Below are positions 1 through 8,432 of a stretch of DNA of 39,292 bases, in pieces; positions within the stretch are counted from its first letter, which is position 1, and every line of letters starts with the position of its first letter. Source of the DNA: Chromatiaceae bacterium (lineage in GTDB: Bacteria > Pseudomonadota > Gammaproteobacteria > Chromatiales > Chromatiaceae); NCBI GenBank assembly GCA_024235315.1, contig JACKMP010000013.1:1-39292 (forward strand), read 5' to 3'. The notes under the pieces were generated by a model that worked only from the letters and a program-made list of their open reading frames with translations, did not search any database and had not been told where the DNA came from. The translations under genes were made by a program, and so were the position numbers.

Positions 1-627
1 GACCACGCGCGTCGCCACTTCGCGCCACAGCTCGGTGCACTCGAGGACATTGGCCTTGTCCACCGAGCACACCCGCTTGCCCCGTTTCATGGCGATCTCG
101 CACGCCGAACGCACGATGCGCTCGATTTCATGCTCGGCGTACACCAGGGTGTTGAAGCCCTGCCGCTCACCATTCTCCAGCGTGCGGATGCCGCGTGGCT
201 GACCGAAATAGATCCCACCGGTGAGTTCGCGCACGATCATGATGTCGAGGCCGGAAACGATCTCCGGGCGCAGGCTGGAGGCACCGGCCAGTTGCGGGTA
301 CAGGATCGCCGGCCGCAGGTTGGAGAACAGACCCAGCCCGGCGCGCAGTCCCAGAAGGCCTTTTTCCGGCCGCACCGCGATATCGAGCGGCTCCCACTTG
401 GGCCCGCCGACGGCACCGAGCAATACCGCATCCGCCTCGCGGGCCATCGCCAGCGTACTCTCCGGCAGCGGCGAACCGGCCGCGTCATAGGCCGCGCCAC
501 CAATCAGTCCCTCGTCGAGTTCGACGTCCAGTCCTTCGCCGGCCAGGTGGTCCAGCACCTTGACCGCCTCGGCGACGATCTCCGGCCCGATACCGTCACC
601 CGGCAATACCAATATACGTTTAGTCAT
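1..627 (-). CDS. leuB: 3-isopropylmalate dehydrogenase, N-terminal part (cut by window edge)
   Basis: LeuB oxidises and decarboxylates (2R,3S)-3-isopropylmalate to 2-oxoisocaproate with NAD, the third step of leucine synthesis, in the cytoplasm. The frame opens at an ATG with MTKRILVLPGDGIGPEIVAE, the typical N-terminus carrying the GDGIGPE loop. It stays open for 209 codons and leaves the window at base 1, so roughly the first 60% of a usual ~360-residue enzyme is present. Substrate and metal-site motifs such as RELTGGIYFG and VDKANVLE near the edge support the assignment. It lies 123 bases downstream of leuD, a loose gap that holds a T7 run on the coding strand but no convincing stem. The Shine-Dalgarno is weak. 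Identity is secure; the C-terminus is not visible. Confidence 0.96.
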   Translation of the reverse strand, partial: MTKRILVLPGDGIGPEIVAEAVKVLDHLAGEGLDVELDEGLIGGAAYDAAGSPLPESTLAMAREADAVLLGAVGGPKWEPLDIAVRPEKGLLGLRAGLGLFSNLRPAILYPQLAGASSLRPEIVSGLDIMIVRELTGGIYFGQPRGIRTLENGERQGFNTLVYAEHEIERIVRSACEIAMKRGKRVCSVDKANVLECTELWREVATRVV

Positions 628-750
628 GGGTGCAATCTGCAAAGGACGCAACGAGCGCAGGGCCACCAGGGGCCGCCAACCGCGCACCAACCGTGTCCTT
701 CGTCTCCCTCCGGTTGAAATCAAAAAAAGAACCCGCCAACCGTGCCGCCC

Positions 751-1389
751 TCACTCGAACAGCCACGGGGCCTGTTGCCGGCGGCGCACTTCATAGGCCC
801 GTATGTCATCGACATGCTGCAGTGTGAGCCCGATATCGTCGAGGCCCTCGAGCAGGCAGTGCTTGCGAAACGCATCGACATCAAAACCGATCGGTGCCGC
901 GTCGCCGGCGCGAATCTGCTGCGCGTCGAGATCGACAGTCAGCTCGAGGGCATGGCTGCCGTTGGCCTGTTCGAACAGCTGATCGACGGTGGCCGCATTC
1001 AGCACGATCGGCAACAGGCCATTCTTGAAACTGTTGTTGAAAAAGATGTCGGCATAGCTTGGCGCAATGATCACCTTGAAACCGTAATCCGCCAGCGCCC
1101 ATGGTGCGTGCTCACGCGATGACCCGCAGCCGAAATTCTCACGCGTCAACAGTATGCTGGCCCCGGCGTAGCGCGGATCGTTCAACACGAAATCCGGATT
1201 GCGGGGCCGCGTGCTGTTGTCCATGCCAGGCTCACCGTGGTCCAGGTAGCGCCACTCGTCGAACAGATTGGGTCCGAACCCGGTACGTTTTATCGACTTC
1301 AGGAACTGCTTCGGGATGATCGCGTCCGTATCCACGTTTGACCGATCCAGCGGGCACACGATACCGGTAAATGTCCGAAACTTGTCCAT
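751..1389 (-). CDS. leuD: 3-isopropylmalate dehydratase small subunit
   Basis: LeuD is the swivel-domain subunit that joins LeuC to form isopropylmalate isomerase, which converts 2- to 3-isopropylmalate. The 212-residue product is close to the usual ~200. It begins MDKFRTFTGIVCPLDRSNVD followed by DAIIPKQFLK, and carries NFGCGSSREHAPWAL around residues 85-100, the signature of the LeuD/aconitase swivel domain. The ATG lies two bases after the stop of the small lipoprotein gene, and its ribosome site (GAGG) sits inside the last codons of that gene, so the two are probably translationally coupled. leuC, the partner subunit, is the next gene upstream in the same transcript. Confidence 0.97.
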   Translation of the reverse strand: MDKFRTFTGIVCPLDRSNVDTDAIIPKQFLKSIKRTGFGPNLFDEWRYLDHGEPGMDNSTRPRNPDFVLNDPRYAGASILLTRENFGCGSSREHAPWALADYGFKVIIAPSYADIFFNNSFKNGLLPIVLNAATVDQLFEQANGSHALELTVDLDAQQIRAGDAAPIGFDVDAFRKHCLLEGLDDIGLTLQHVDDIRAYEVRRRQQAPWLFE

Positions 1390-1391
1390 AT

Positions 1392-1523
1392 CTACCTCAC
1401 GGCGTCTTCGATGGCCTCTCCGGCGTTGGTGATATCACGGCCGGCCCCCTTGATGGTCTCGCACCCCACCGCCCCCAGAAGCAGGACCACCAACGCACTC
1501 AATAAGATCAGCTGTTTCATCAT
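1392..1523 (-). CDS. entericidin A/B-like small lipoprotein
   Basis: A 43-residue open frame lies between leuC and leuD. It starts with a positively charged hydrophobic signal (MMKQLILLSALVVLLLGAVG) running into a lipobox-type Cys at residue 21. A short mature tail follows, with the pattern CETIKGAGRDI...GEAIEDA, which is characteristic of the entericidin A/B family. The mature peptide should be a lipid-anchored amphipathic helix on the envelope. The start is eight bases after the leuC stop, with a GAGGTG ribosome site, and the stop is two bases before leuD. Entericidins in Escherichia coli form an antidote/toxin-like pair linked to stationary phase. A role here inside the leucine operon is unknown; only the family resemblance and tight co-transcription can be claimed. 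Confidence 0.85.
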   Translation of the reverse strand: MMKQLILLSALVVLLLGAVGCETIKGAGRDITNAGEAIEDAVR

Positions 1524-1531
1524 CACCTCGG

Positions 1532-2941
1532 TCATACCTGAAGATCACGAATGTCAACGAAATGGCCGGCGATCGCCGCCGCAGCCGCCATGGCAGGACT
1601 CACCAGGTGGGTGCGTCCGCCTTTGCCCTGCCGCCCCTCGAAATTGCGGTTCGAGGTCGACGCGCAGCGTTCGCCCGGTTCCAGCCGGTCGGCGTTCATC
1701 GCCAGACACATCGAGCATCCCGGCTCACGCCATTCGAACCCGGCGTCGATGAACACCCTGTGCAGACCCTCCTGCTCGGCCTGGGCCTTGACCAGACCGG
1801 AACCCGGCACCACCAGTGCCTGTTTGATACTTTCGGCGACCCTGCGTCCACGCGCGACCGCCGCCGCCGCACGCAGGTCCTCGATCCGTGAATTGGTGCA
1901 CGAGCCGATGAAAACCTTGTCCAGACGGATCTGCGTAATCGGCGTACCGGCCTCGAGCCCCATGTAACTCAATGCACGGCGCATCCCGTCGGCCTTGACC
2001 GGGTCTGCCTCGTCGCGTGGATCCGGCACCTTGTCCGACACCGGCGACACCATCTCGGGCGAGGTCCCCCAGGTGACCTGGGGCAGGATCTCTGCCGCAG
2101 GGATTACCACGACTTCGTCGAATTCCGCACCGTCATCACTGTGCAGGGTCTGCCAATAGGCGACCGCCTGGTCCCAGTGTTGTGCCGAGGGTGAGAACGG
2201 GCGGCCCCTGACGTACTCGATGGTCTTGTCGTCGACGGCGACGAATCCCGCCCTCGCACCCGCCTCGATCGCCATATTGCACACAGTCATGCGCCCCTCG
2301 ATCGACAGATCGCGAATCGCCTGGCCGCTGAACTCGATGGCGTAACCGGTGCCACCGGCGGTACCAATGCGCCCGATGATCGCCAGCACGATATCCTTCG
2401 CGGTGACGCCAGGCCCGGCCGGCCCGTCGACCACCACCAACATCGATCTGGACTTCTTCTGGATCAGGCACTGGGTCGCCAGTACATGCTCGACCTCCGA
2501 GGTGCCGATACCGTGTGCCAGCGCACCGAAAGCGCCGTGCGTCGAGGTATGAGAATCACCACACACGACCGTCATTCCGGGCAGGGTGGCGCCCTGCTCC
2601 GGACCCATCACATGCACGATCCCCTGCCGCGGATCATTCATCCCGAATTCCACGATCTGGAAATCGGCACAGTTCTGATCCAGCGTCTCGACCTGCACCC
2701 GGGAAACCGGGTCGGCAATACCGCTGCTGCGATCAGTCGTCGGGACGTTGTGATCGGCGGTCGCCAGGTTTGCCGACGCCCGCCAAACTGGCCGATGGGC
2801 CAGGCGCAAGCCCTCGAAGGCCTGCGGCGAGGTCACCTCGTGCACCAGATGACGATCGATATAGAGGAGCGCGGTACCGTCCGGCTCTTCCCGCACCACA
2901 TGCGATTCCCACAACTTGTCGTAGAGCGTCTTGGCTTTCAT
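1532..2941 (-). CDS. leuC: 3-isopropylmalate dehydratase large subunit
   Basis: LeuC carries the 4Fe-4S cluster of isopropylmalate isomerase and works with LeuD. I start it at MKAKTLYDKLWESHVV, giving 469 residues, close to the 466 of the E. coli enzyme. The longer open frame extends upstream across the promoter and the divergent gene and is not credible. An AGGAAAG ribosome site precedes this ATG. Cluster-ligand segments are visible: VFIGSCTNSRIEDL and, about 60 residues later, GCSMCLAMN. Other family markers include DSHTSTHGAFGALAHGIGTSEVEHV. It is the first gene of the leuC-lipoprotein-leuD-leuB run, and its promoter must lie in the 94 bases shared with the divergent LysR gene. Confidence 0.97.
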   Translation of the reverse strand: MKAKTLYDKLWESHVVREEPDGTALLYIDRHLVHEVTSPQAFEGLRLAHRPVWRASANLATADHNVPTTDRSSGIADPVSRVQVETLDQNCADFQIVEFGMNDPRQGIVHVMGPEQGATLPGMTVVCGDSHTSTHGAFGALAHGIGTSEVEHVLATQCLIQKKSRSMLVVVDGPAGPGVTAKDIVLAIIGRIGTAGGTGYAIEFSGQAIRDLSIEGRMTVCNMAIEAGARAGFVAVDDKTIEYVRGRPFSPSAQHWDQAVAYWQTLHSDDGAEFDEVVVIPAAEILPQVTWGTSPEMVSPVSDKVPDPRDEADPVKADGMRRALSYMGLEAGTPITQIRLDKVFIGSCTNSRIEDLRAAAAVARGRRVAESIKQALVVPGSGLVKAQAEQEGLHRVFIDAGFEWREPGCSMCLAMNADRLEPGERCASTSNRNFEGRQGKGGRTHLVSPAMAAAAAIAGHFVDIRDLQV

Positions 2942-3035
2942 GGCGCCTTTCCTGTTGCTGACGCTGCTAAAAATAGCGCCTATTATGAATAACACAAATT
3001 CATGTTTTTCATTTTGTGAATTCTCAGTTGGAATA
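2942..3035. promoter_or_regulatory. divergent leuC / LysR-gene promoter region with overlapping inverted repeats
   Basis: This AT-rich 94-base gap in a GC-rich window separates the divergent starts. It holds ATGAAT(2985-2990)-N7-ATTCAT(2998-3003), a perfect inverted repeat, and overlapping arms CACAAA(2993-2998)/TTTGTG(3013-3018) and AATTCA(2997-3002)/TGAATT(3017-3022). LysR regulators bind dyads of the T-N11-A kind in such divergent spacers, so this is the likely operator. On the minus strand TTGTGT and TATTTT with a 16-base spacer could form the leuC promoter. The repeats are seen; their function is inferred. Confidence 0.5.
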
Positions 3036-3902
3036 ATGGAAATCGCCGCCCTGCAGGCCTTCGTCGAAGTCGCCGACCACCAGTCCTTCTCCGAGGCCGC
3101 GGAGACACTGTTTCTTACCCAACCGGCGGTCAGCAAACGGGTCGCGCTGCTGGAGACTGAATTGGACACCCGCCTGTTCGACCGCATCGGTCGGCGGGTC
3201 TCACTGACCGCCACTGGGGCCGCCCTGCTGCCACGGGCACGGCGCCTGATCAACGATGCCCGGGAGCTGAAGCGGGTAGTCAGCGACCTGTCGGGCGAGG
3301 TGCGAGGCCGTCTGGCGATGGGCACGAGCCACCACATCGGCCTGCACCGGCTTCCCGCGCCACTCAAACGCTATACCGAACTGTTCCCCGGGGTCGATCT
3401 GGATATCCGTTTCATGGATTCTGAAGCGGCGTGCCGCGCGGTCGAGACCGGTGATCTCGAGCTGGCAATCGTCACCCTTCCGCCGACGACACCGCCGATG
3501 CTGCAGCTGCAGACCATCTGGGACGATCCCCTTGCCTTCATGGTCGGCCTGGACCACCCGCTCGCCGATCGCGAACAGGTGTCGCTGCAGGAACTGATCA
3601 CCTACCCCGCGGTGCTGCCCGGTACCACGACCTACACCAGAGGGATCCTCGAAGATGCCGTGCGCATCGCCGGCGTCGAACTGAAGGTGGCGATGGCAAC
3701 GAATTACCTGGAGACACTGCACATGCTGGTGGCCACAGGCCTGGGTTGGAGCCTGTTGCCGGCAACCGTGCTGGACGCGAAAGTGCACGAAGTGCGCGTC
3801 GACGGGTTCGCCCTGAGTCGCCGGCTCGGCGCAGTCACCCACCGGAAACGCAGCCTTTCCAATGCGGGGACCGAGATGATCAGGGTCTGCATCGGGGGTT
3901 GA
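3036..3902 (+). CDS. LysR-family transcriptional regulator divergent from leuC
   Basis: This is a 288-residue LysR-type regulator. Residues 1-60 form the winged helix-turn-helix, with the family pattern LQAFVEVADHQSFSEAAETL...TQPAVSKRVALLE...LFDR. The remainder is the periplasmic-binding-protein-like effector domain. I start at MEIAALQAF because the family aligns from here; the upstream part of the open frame lies in the promoter. Location next to leuC suggests control of leucine genes, as LysR regulators usually act on the divergent neighbour. Pseudomonas has a LysR gene at the same place. The C-terminus (SNAGTEMIRVCIGG) is a little short for the family. The effector is unknown. Confidence 0.9.
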   Translation: MEIAALQAFVEVADHQSFSEAAETLFLTQPAVSKRVALLETELDTRLFDRIGRRVSLTATGAALLPRARRLINDARELKRVVSDLSGEVRGRLAMGTSHHIGLHRLPAPLKRYTELFPGVDLDIRFMDSEAACRAVETGDLELAIVTLPPTTPPMLQLQTIWDDPLAFMVGLDHPLADREQVSLQELITYPAVLPGTTTYTRGILEDAVRIAGVELKVAMATNYLETLHMLVATGLGWSLLPATVLDAKVHEVRVDGFALSRRLGAVTHRKRSLSNAGTEMIRVCIGG

Positions 3903-3949
3903 ACCGCTGCCTGAATCGCCCTGAGGGCTCGGCTCCCGCAATCCCGCAA

Positions 3950-3963
3950 CCTCCCTTGGGAGG
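3950..3963. other. short perfect stem between convergent genes
   Basis: CCTCCC-TT-GGGAGG lies in the 86-base gap where the LysR gene and the RND pump gene converge. It has no following T-run on either strand, so it is at best a weak or factor-assisted terminator element. No other feature is seen in this gap. Confidence 0.25.
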
Positions 3964-3988
3964 CCAGCCCCTGGTCGATCGAGACCGA

Positions 3989-6900
3989 TCAAACCGTCGA
4001 GCGCGCGACCTCCCCTGAAAGTCGCAGGCGTACGCCTTCAAGCCCGGCCAGCAAAGTCGGCACCAGCAGCAGCACCAGGAAGGTCGCAAACGCCAGACCG
4101 AACGAGATCGACACTGCCATGGGGATCAGGAACTGCGCCTGTAGCGAGGTCTCGAACAACAGCGGCAGCAAGCCGGCGATCGTGGTCAGCGAGGTCAGCA
4201 GCACCGCACGCAGACGTTGGCACGCAGCCTCGATGATGGCTTCCTTCACCGCCATGCCGTTTTCGCGCAGCTGCTTGTAGAACACCACCAGGATGATCGA
4301 GTCGTTGACCACGATACCTGACAGCGCAAACAGGCCGAACATCGAAAGGATGGTCGGGGTGATTCCCATCAGATAGTGCCCAAACAGCGCGCCGACGATG
4401 CCGAACGGGATGATCGCCATCACCACCAGCGGCCAGCCATAGGAGCCAAACACCCAGGCAAGGACGATGTAGATCATCGCCAACGCGAACAGGGCGCCAC
4501 GCTGCATGTCGCCGGCGGTCTCACGCTGGTCTTCCGCACGCCCGGTGAATTCCCAACTCAGGCCGTACTGCTCGACCAGGCCGGGCAGCAGGCTCTCCCG
4601 TAGTTGCGCCCGCACTGCATTCGCGTTGGCGGTCTTCTTGTTGACGTCGGCGTACACGGTGACCGCGAGCCGGCCCTCGGCGTGACGCACCGCCTTGAAG
4701 CCGCGCCGCTCCTCCAGGTCGACCACCGACAGCAGCGGCACCGTCTGGCCGTTCGGCAAAAAGGCGCTGAAGTCCTCGAGTGCACTCAGGCGGTAGCGCT
4801 CGGTGTCGGGCAACATCACCCGAACCTCGACCTCTTCGTCAGCCTCGTTGAAGATCTGCGCCAATTCGCCATCAAACGCACCGCGCAACTGCCGGCCGAC
4901 GTCCTCTACACTCAGGCCCAGCGATTCGCCCAGCGGACTGAGACGAAACACCAGCTGCTGCTGTCCGTAGGGCATGTCATCCTCGATCGCCAGCACGCCC
5001 GGGATCGCAGCCAGCGAGTCGGACAGTTCGAGCGCAGCCCTTTTCAATGCGTTGGCATCCTGCCCGCTCAGGCGCACTTCCAGGTCACGCCCCGGATGGC
5101 CGCCGGTGCGCGAGGTGATGGTCAGGTACTCCAGTCCGGGCGGCTTGTGCAGGCGCCTTTCCCAATCGGCGATGAAGGCCTCATTGCGAACCTCGCGCTG
5201 GTCCGAGGGGATCAGCTCCACTGTTACCGAGGCGAACTGCTCACCCTGCTGTTCCTGCCGACCACTGGAAAAGTATCCCCGCCCGGTGGCTACGTTGGCC
5301 ACTGTCACGAGGCCGCCGCCGAAGCCGTCATTGGTCTCATACAGTGCAGCCTCGACCTCGGCGATGAACGAGCGCACACGTTCGGGCGGCGTACCGGCCA
5401 CGAAGGTGGCACTGGCCACCACCACATTGCCCTCGACATTGGGAAAGAAGGCGAAACCGATGCGGCCACCGCGCAGCAGGCCGAAAAGCACGATGACGAA
5501 CGCCAACGCGATCGCGATCACAGCCACGCGGTTGTGCACCGCCCAGGTCACCACCGGCCTGAAGAAATGATCACGGAAACGATCGAAGCCCCGGTCCAGG
5601 CGCTGTCGCAACGGCCTCGCGTCTGCATGCCGCAGTCCCTTGAAACTGTGCCGCAGATGACCCGGCAGGATCAGGAAGCTCTCGATCAACGACGCGATGA
5701 TCACGCACACGATGACGAACGGGATGTCCCCAAGGAATTTGCCGATGAAGCCGGAGATCGCGAATAGCGGGATGAAAGCGGCGATCGTCGTCAGCGACGA
5801 CGACATCACCGGAGCCAGCATGCGCCGGGCGCCCCCCTCCGCCGCTTCCAGCGAGCCCTCGCCGGTCTGGAAATGCGTCAGCGCGTCCTCGCCGACCACG
5901 ATGGCATCATCGACGATGATGCCGAGTGCCATGATCAGCGCGAACAACGAGATCATATTGATGCTCCCGCCAGCGACATACACGATCCCCAGGGTCGCCA
6001 TGAACGAGACCGGGATGCCGACCGCGACCCAGAAAGCGACACGACCGTTGAGAAACAGGAACAGGATCGCCACCACCAGTGCCAGACCGCTGAGACCGTT
6101 GCGCAGCAGCAGGTTGATCCGGTCCTTGATCAGGGTCCAGCTCTCGTCGTAGACGGTGATCGTTACGTCCGGTGGATATCGATGGGCGGCCTCCGCCAGC
6201 CATTCCTGCATGATCCGCGCCGACACCAGCGAGTCCGACGTCGCGGATCGCATCAGGTGCAATTCCACTGTCGGCGCGCCCTGAAACGTCATCTCGACCT
6301 GATTCGGCCGGGGCCGCCGTTCGACCTCGGCGATATCACCCACGCGCACCAGCCGGCCGTCGCGATCCGCGATCAACACCAGCTGCTCGAACTCGAGCTC
6401 GCTGCGGCGCTGGTTCAGGGTGCGCACCTCGCGTCCGACGTCGTCGCGGCCCACCGTGCCGGCCGGCAGATCACGCGACTCCGCGGCGATCCGCGTGGCC
6501 ACCTGGCGCAATGAGAGCCCAAGGTCTTCGAGGGTGGCCTGCGGCACCTGAATCGCCAGTTCGTCTTCCGGCAGCCCGGTGATGTCGACCTTGGCGATGC
6601 CGCGATCGAGCAGCTCGCGCTCAATACGCCGCACCAGCGGACGTAGCTCGCGGATATCCGGTGGCCCATGGACCAAGAGGCGTGCCACCGGTTCGTAGCG
6701 CAGCATATGGCTGACCTCGGTCGCCTCCGCTTCCGCCGGCAGATTACGCACGGCGTTGACCAGCTCCTCGACGCGGTTGGTCGCCGCTCCCATATCCGTG
6801 CCTTCGGGGAACTCCAGGTTGATCAGGCTCAGGCCCTGGCTGGACGTCGACGTCATCTTGTCGAGGCCGTCGGTGGTGCGCAGTGTCTGCTCCAGCGGCA

Positions 6901-7111
6901 CGGTGATCGAACGCTCGACGTCTTCGGCCGAGGCCCCCGACCAGACAGTCCGGACGCTGACCACCTCGACCTCGAAATTGGGGAAGAACTGAACATTCAG
7001 ATTCGCCAGTCCCCAGGCCCCCGCCAGCAGCATGACCACCATCAGCAGATTGGCGGCCACCTTGTGCTGGGCGAAGATCCCGACGAAATCGTTGCGATGC
7101 GCGAACGCCAC
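3989..7111 (-). CDS. RND-family efflux permease
   Basis: This is an inner-membrane proton-driven exporter of the AcrB/HAE1 type, 1040 residues, the usual length. The first transmembrane helix is around residues 17-37. A periplasmic porter domain follows, then a helix bundle with GIIVDDAIVVGEDA, whose Asp401-Asp402 match the proton-relay pair of AcrB. The second half repeats the architecture, with GIVVNDSIILV near residue 930. The start codon is GTG, three bases after the stop of the membrane-fusion gene, with GTGAGGG upstream, so the two are coupled. No outer-membrane channel gene adjoins it. Substrate is not predictable; lipophilic compounds are typical of this branch. Confidence 0.95.
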   Translation of the reverse strand: MAFAHRNDFVGIFAQHKVAANLLMVVMLLAGAWGLANLNVQFFPNFEVEVVSVRTVWSGASAEDVERSITVPLEQTLRTTDGLDKMTSTSSQGLSLINLEFPEGTDMGAATNRVEELVNAVRNLPAEAEATEVSHMLRYEPVARLLVHGPPDIRELRPLVRRIERELLDRGIAKVDITGLPEDELAIQVPQATLEDLGLSLRQVATRIAAESRDLPAGTVGRDDVGREVRTLNQRRSELEFEQLVLIADRDGRLVRVGDIAEVERRPRPNQVEMTFQGAPTVELHLMRSATSDSLVSARIMQEWLAEAAHRYPPDVTITVYDESWTLIKDRINLLLRNGLSGLALVVAILFLFLNGRVAFWVAVGIPVSFMATLGIVYVAGGSINMISLFALIMALGIIVDDAIVVGEDALTHFQTGEGSLEAAEGGARRMLAPVMSSSLTTIAAFIPLFAISGFIGKFLGDIPFVIVCVIIASLIESFLILPGHLRHSFKGLRHADARPLRQRLDRGFDRFRDHFFRPVVTWAVHNRVAVIAIALAFVIVLFGLLRGGRIGFAFFPNVEGNVVVASATFVAGTPPERVRSFIAEVEAALYETNDGFGGGLVTVANVATGRGYFSSGRQEQQGEQFASVTVELIPSDQREVRNEAFIADWERRLHKPPGLEYLTITSRTGGHPGRDLEVRLSGQDANALKRAALELSDSLAAIPGVLAIEDDMPYGQQQLVFRLSPLGESLGLSVEDVGRQLRGAFDGELAQIFNEADEEVEVRVMLPDTERYRLSALEDFSAFLPNGQTVPLLSVVDLEERRGFKAVRHAEGRLAVTVYADVNKKTANANAVRAQLRESLLPGLVEQYGLSWEFTGRAEDQRETAGDMQRGALFALAMIYIVLAWVFGSYGWPLVVMAIIPFGIVGALFGHYLMGITPTILSMFGLFALSGIVVNDSIILVVFYKQLRENGMAVKEAIIEAACQRLRAVLLTSLTTIAGLLPLLFETSLQAQFLIPMAVSISFGLAFATFLVLLLVPTLLAGLEGVRLRLSGEVARSTV

Positions 7112-7114
7112 GCC

Positions 7115-8389
7115 TCAGCCCTCACCGGCCACGCGCACCAGCAGGCCATCCAGGGCCGCCGGAAGCTGTGTGGTCACGACCCTTGCCCCATCGGGCAGAT
7201 CGACGGCACGCACCAGTACCCGGATATCGCCGTCGGGGTCACGCCACTCGCCGACACGTTCGACACGCTGCGGTCGCATCCGGCTCTGCTCATCGATCGT
7301 GTAGATCCTGTCGGTGCCATACAGGGCCTCGTGCGGCAACGCAATCAGGCCGCCGGTTTCGGGCAATGCCAGTTCGAGGCGCACGAACCGCCCCTGGCTG
7401 ACCTCGTCCGCACCGGTCGTGACGGTGAACAGACCATCGACCCCGCCGGTGCCGCTGGTCGCCTCACCCGCCAGGCTGCGCAGTTCACCGCTGATTGAGA
7501 CCCCGTCTATTTCGCCATGTACGATCAGCGGCTCACCGGCCGCGCGCGCGGCACGGACCACCGGCAGATGCCGTGCCGGCAACTGTGCACGCAGCACCAG
7601 CGCATCGGTATCAAACAGGTCGACCAGTGGATCACCGACCCGCGTGCGCCGACCCGGCGACACCATGACCTCGACGATCCGACCGTTGAAAGGCGCCCGC
7701 ACCTCGCAGCGCTCGACCTCCAGTATCGCCTGGTCGCGCAACGCCGCCGCCCTTGCCAGAACGCCCTCGACCTCGGCCAGGCGAGACGGGTGCTCGTCGA
7801 CCGCCTGCTGCCGTGCCGACAGTGCGATCGCCTGCTTTTCCGCCGCCTGACGGGCGGTGTCGAGTTGTGACTGTGCACCGACTTTCTTGGTGACCAGGTC
7901 CTGCAGTCGCGCCACTTCACCGCGGGTCAGCGCCAACAGCTGACGCTCGCGCGGCAGGGTCTCGAGATTCGCTTCGTGACGCAGCTGCTCGGCTGCGATC
8001 CGCGCCTCTGCCTGGCGCAGTTCCGCCTCCCGCTGCAGCAGTTGCAGGCGGGCATCGCGATCGTCCAGGCGCACCAGCACCTGCCCTTTGGCGACACGGT
8101 CGCCCTCGACCACCGCGACCTCCCGGACATCTGCGGCGACACCGGCAGTCAGCTGGCTGGACCACAGCGACTCGATGCGGCCATAAAGGGTCACGCCGGG
8201 CCGGTAACGCCGAGCAGCGACGGTTTCGGCCGCCACCAGCCAGGCACGCTCGGCGACTGTCACCGGTTTGGGCTTCGGTTTGCTGGCGATCAATGCGGCG
8301 GCCGCCGCGCCGGCCAACAGCAGGATCAGCGGCGGCAACCACCAGCGGGGTCGGCGTGCCTTTTGCTGCACGTGTTTATCTTCGATCAT
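7115..8389 (-). CDS. RND periplasmic membrane-fusion (adaptor) protein
   Basis: A 424-residue adaptor links the RND pump to an outer-membrane channel. A basic N-terminus and one hydrophobic segment (about residues 18-36, PLILLLAGAAAAALIA) anchor it in the inner membrane. The first lipoyl half-motif, VVEGDRVAKGQVLVRLDD, is near residues 95-112. A long Glu/Arg/Gln-rich coiled-coil hairpin runs to about residue 215, and the second half-motif (VRAPFNGRIVEVMVSPG) follows, then beta-barrel regions. It precedes the RND gene by three bases and follows lpxD by 43. The MFP-RND pair is standard; co-transcription with lpxD is inferred from spacing only. Confidence 0.93.
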   Translation of the reverse strand: MIEDKHVQQKARRPRWWLPPLILLLAGAAAAALIASKPKPKPVTVAERAWLVAAETVAARRYRPGVTLYGRIESLWSSQLTAGVAADVREVAVVEGDRVAKGQVLVRLDDRDARLQLLQREAELRQAEARIAAEQLRHEANLETLPRERQLLALTRGEVARLQDLVTKKVGAQSQLDTARQAAEKQAIALSARQQAVDEHPSRLAEVEGVLARAAALRDQAILEVERCEVRAPFNGRIVEVMVSPGRRTRVGDPLVDLFDTDALVLRAQLPARHLPVVRAARAAGEPLIVHGEIDGVSISGELRSLAGEATSGTGGVDGLFTVTTGADEVSQGRFVRLELALPETGGLIALPHEALYGTDRIYTIDEQSRMRPQRVERVGEWRDPDGDIRVLVRAVDLPDGARVVTTQLPAALDGLLVRVAGEG

Positions 8390-8432
8390 TCTTGGTTCGG
8401 GAGACTGTTTACGGATAGAGGGATGCGCCGGC

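Noticed and set aside
628..750. T7 run between leuD and leuB as an intrinsic terminator
   Set aside because: No stable stem directly precedes the run on the minus strand, and leuB needs the operon transcript or a promoter here that I cannot see clearly.
4604..5767. 387-codon open frame on the plus strand opposite the RND gene
   Set aside because: Complement of a clear RND permease with no domain or ribosome site of its own.
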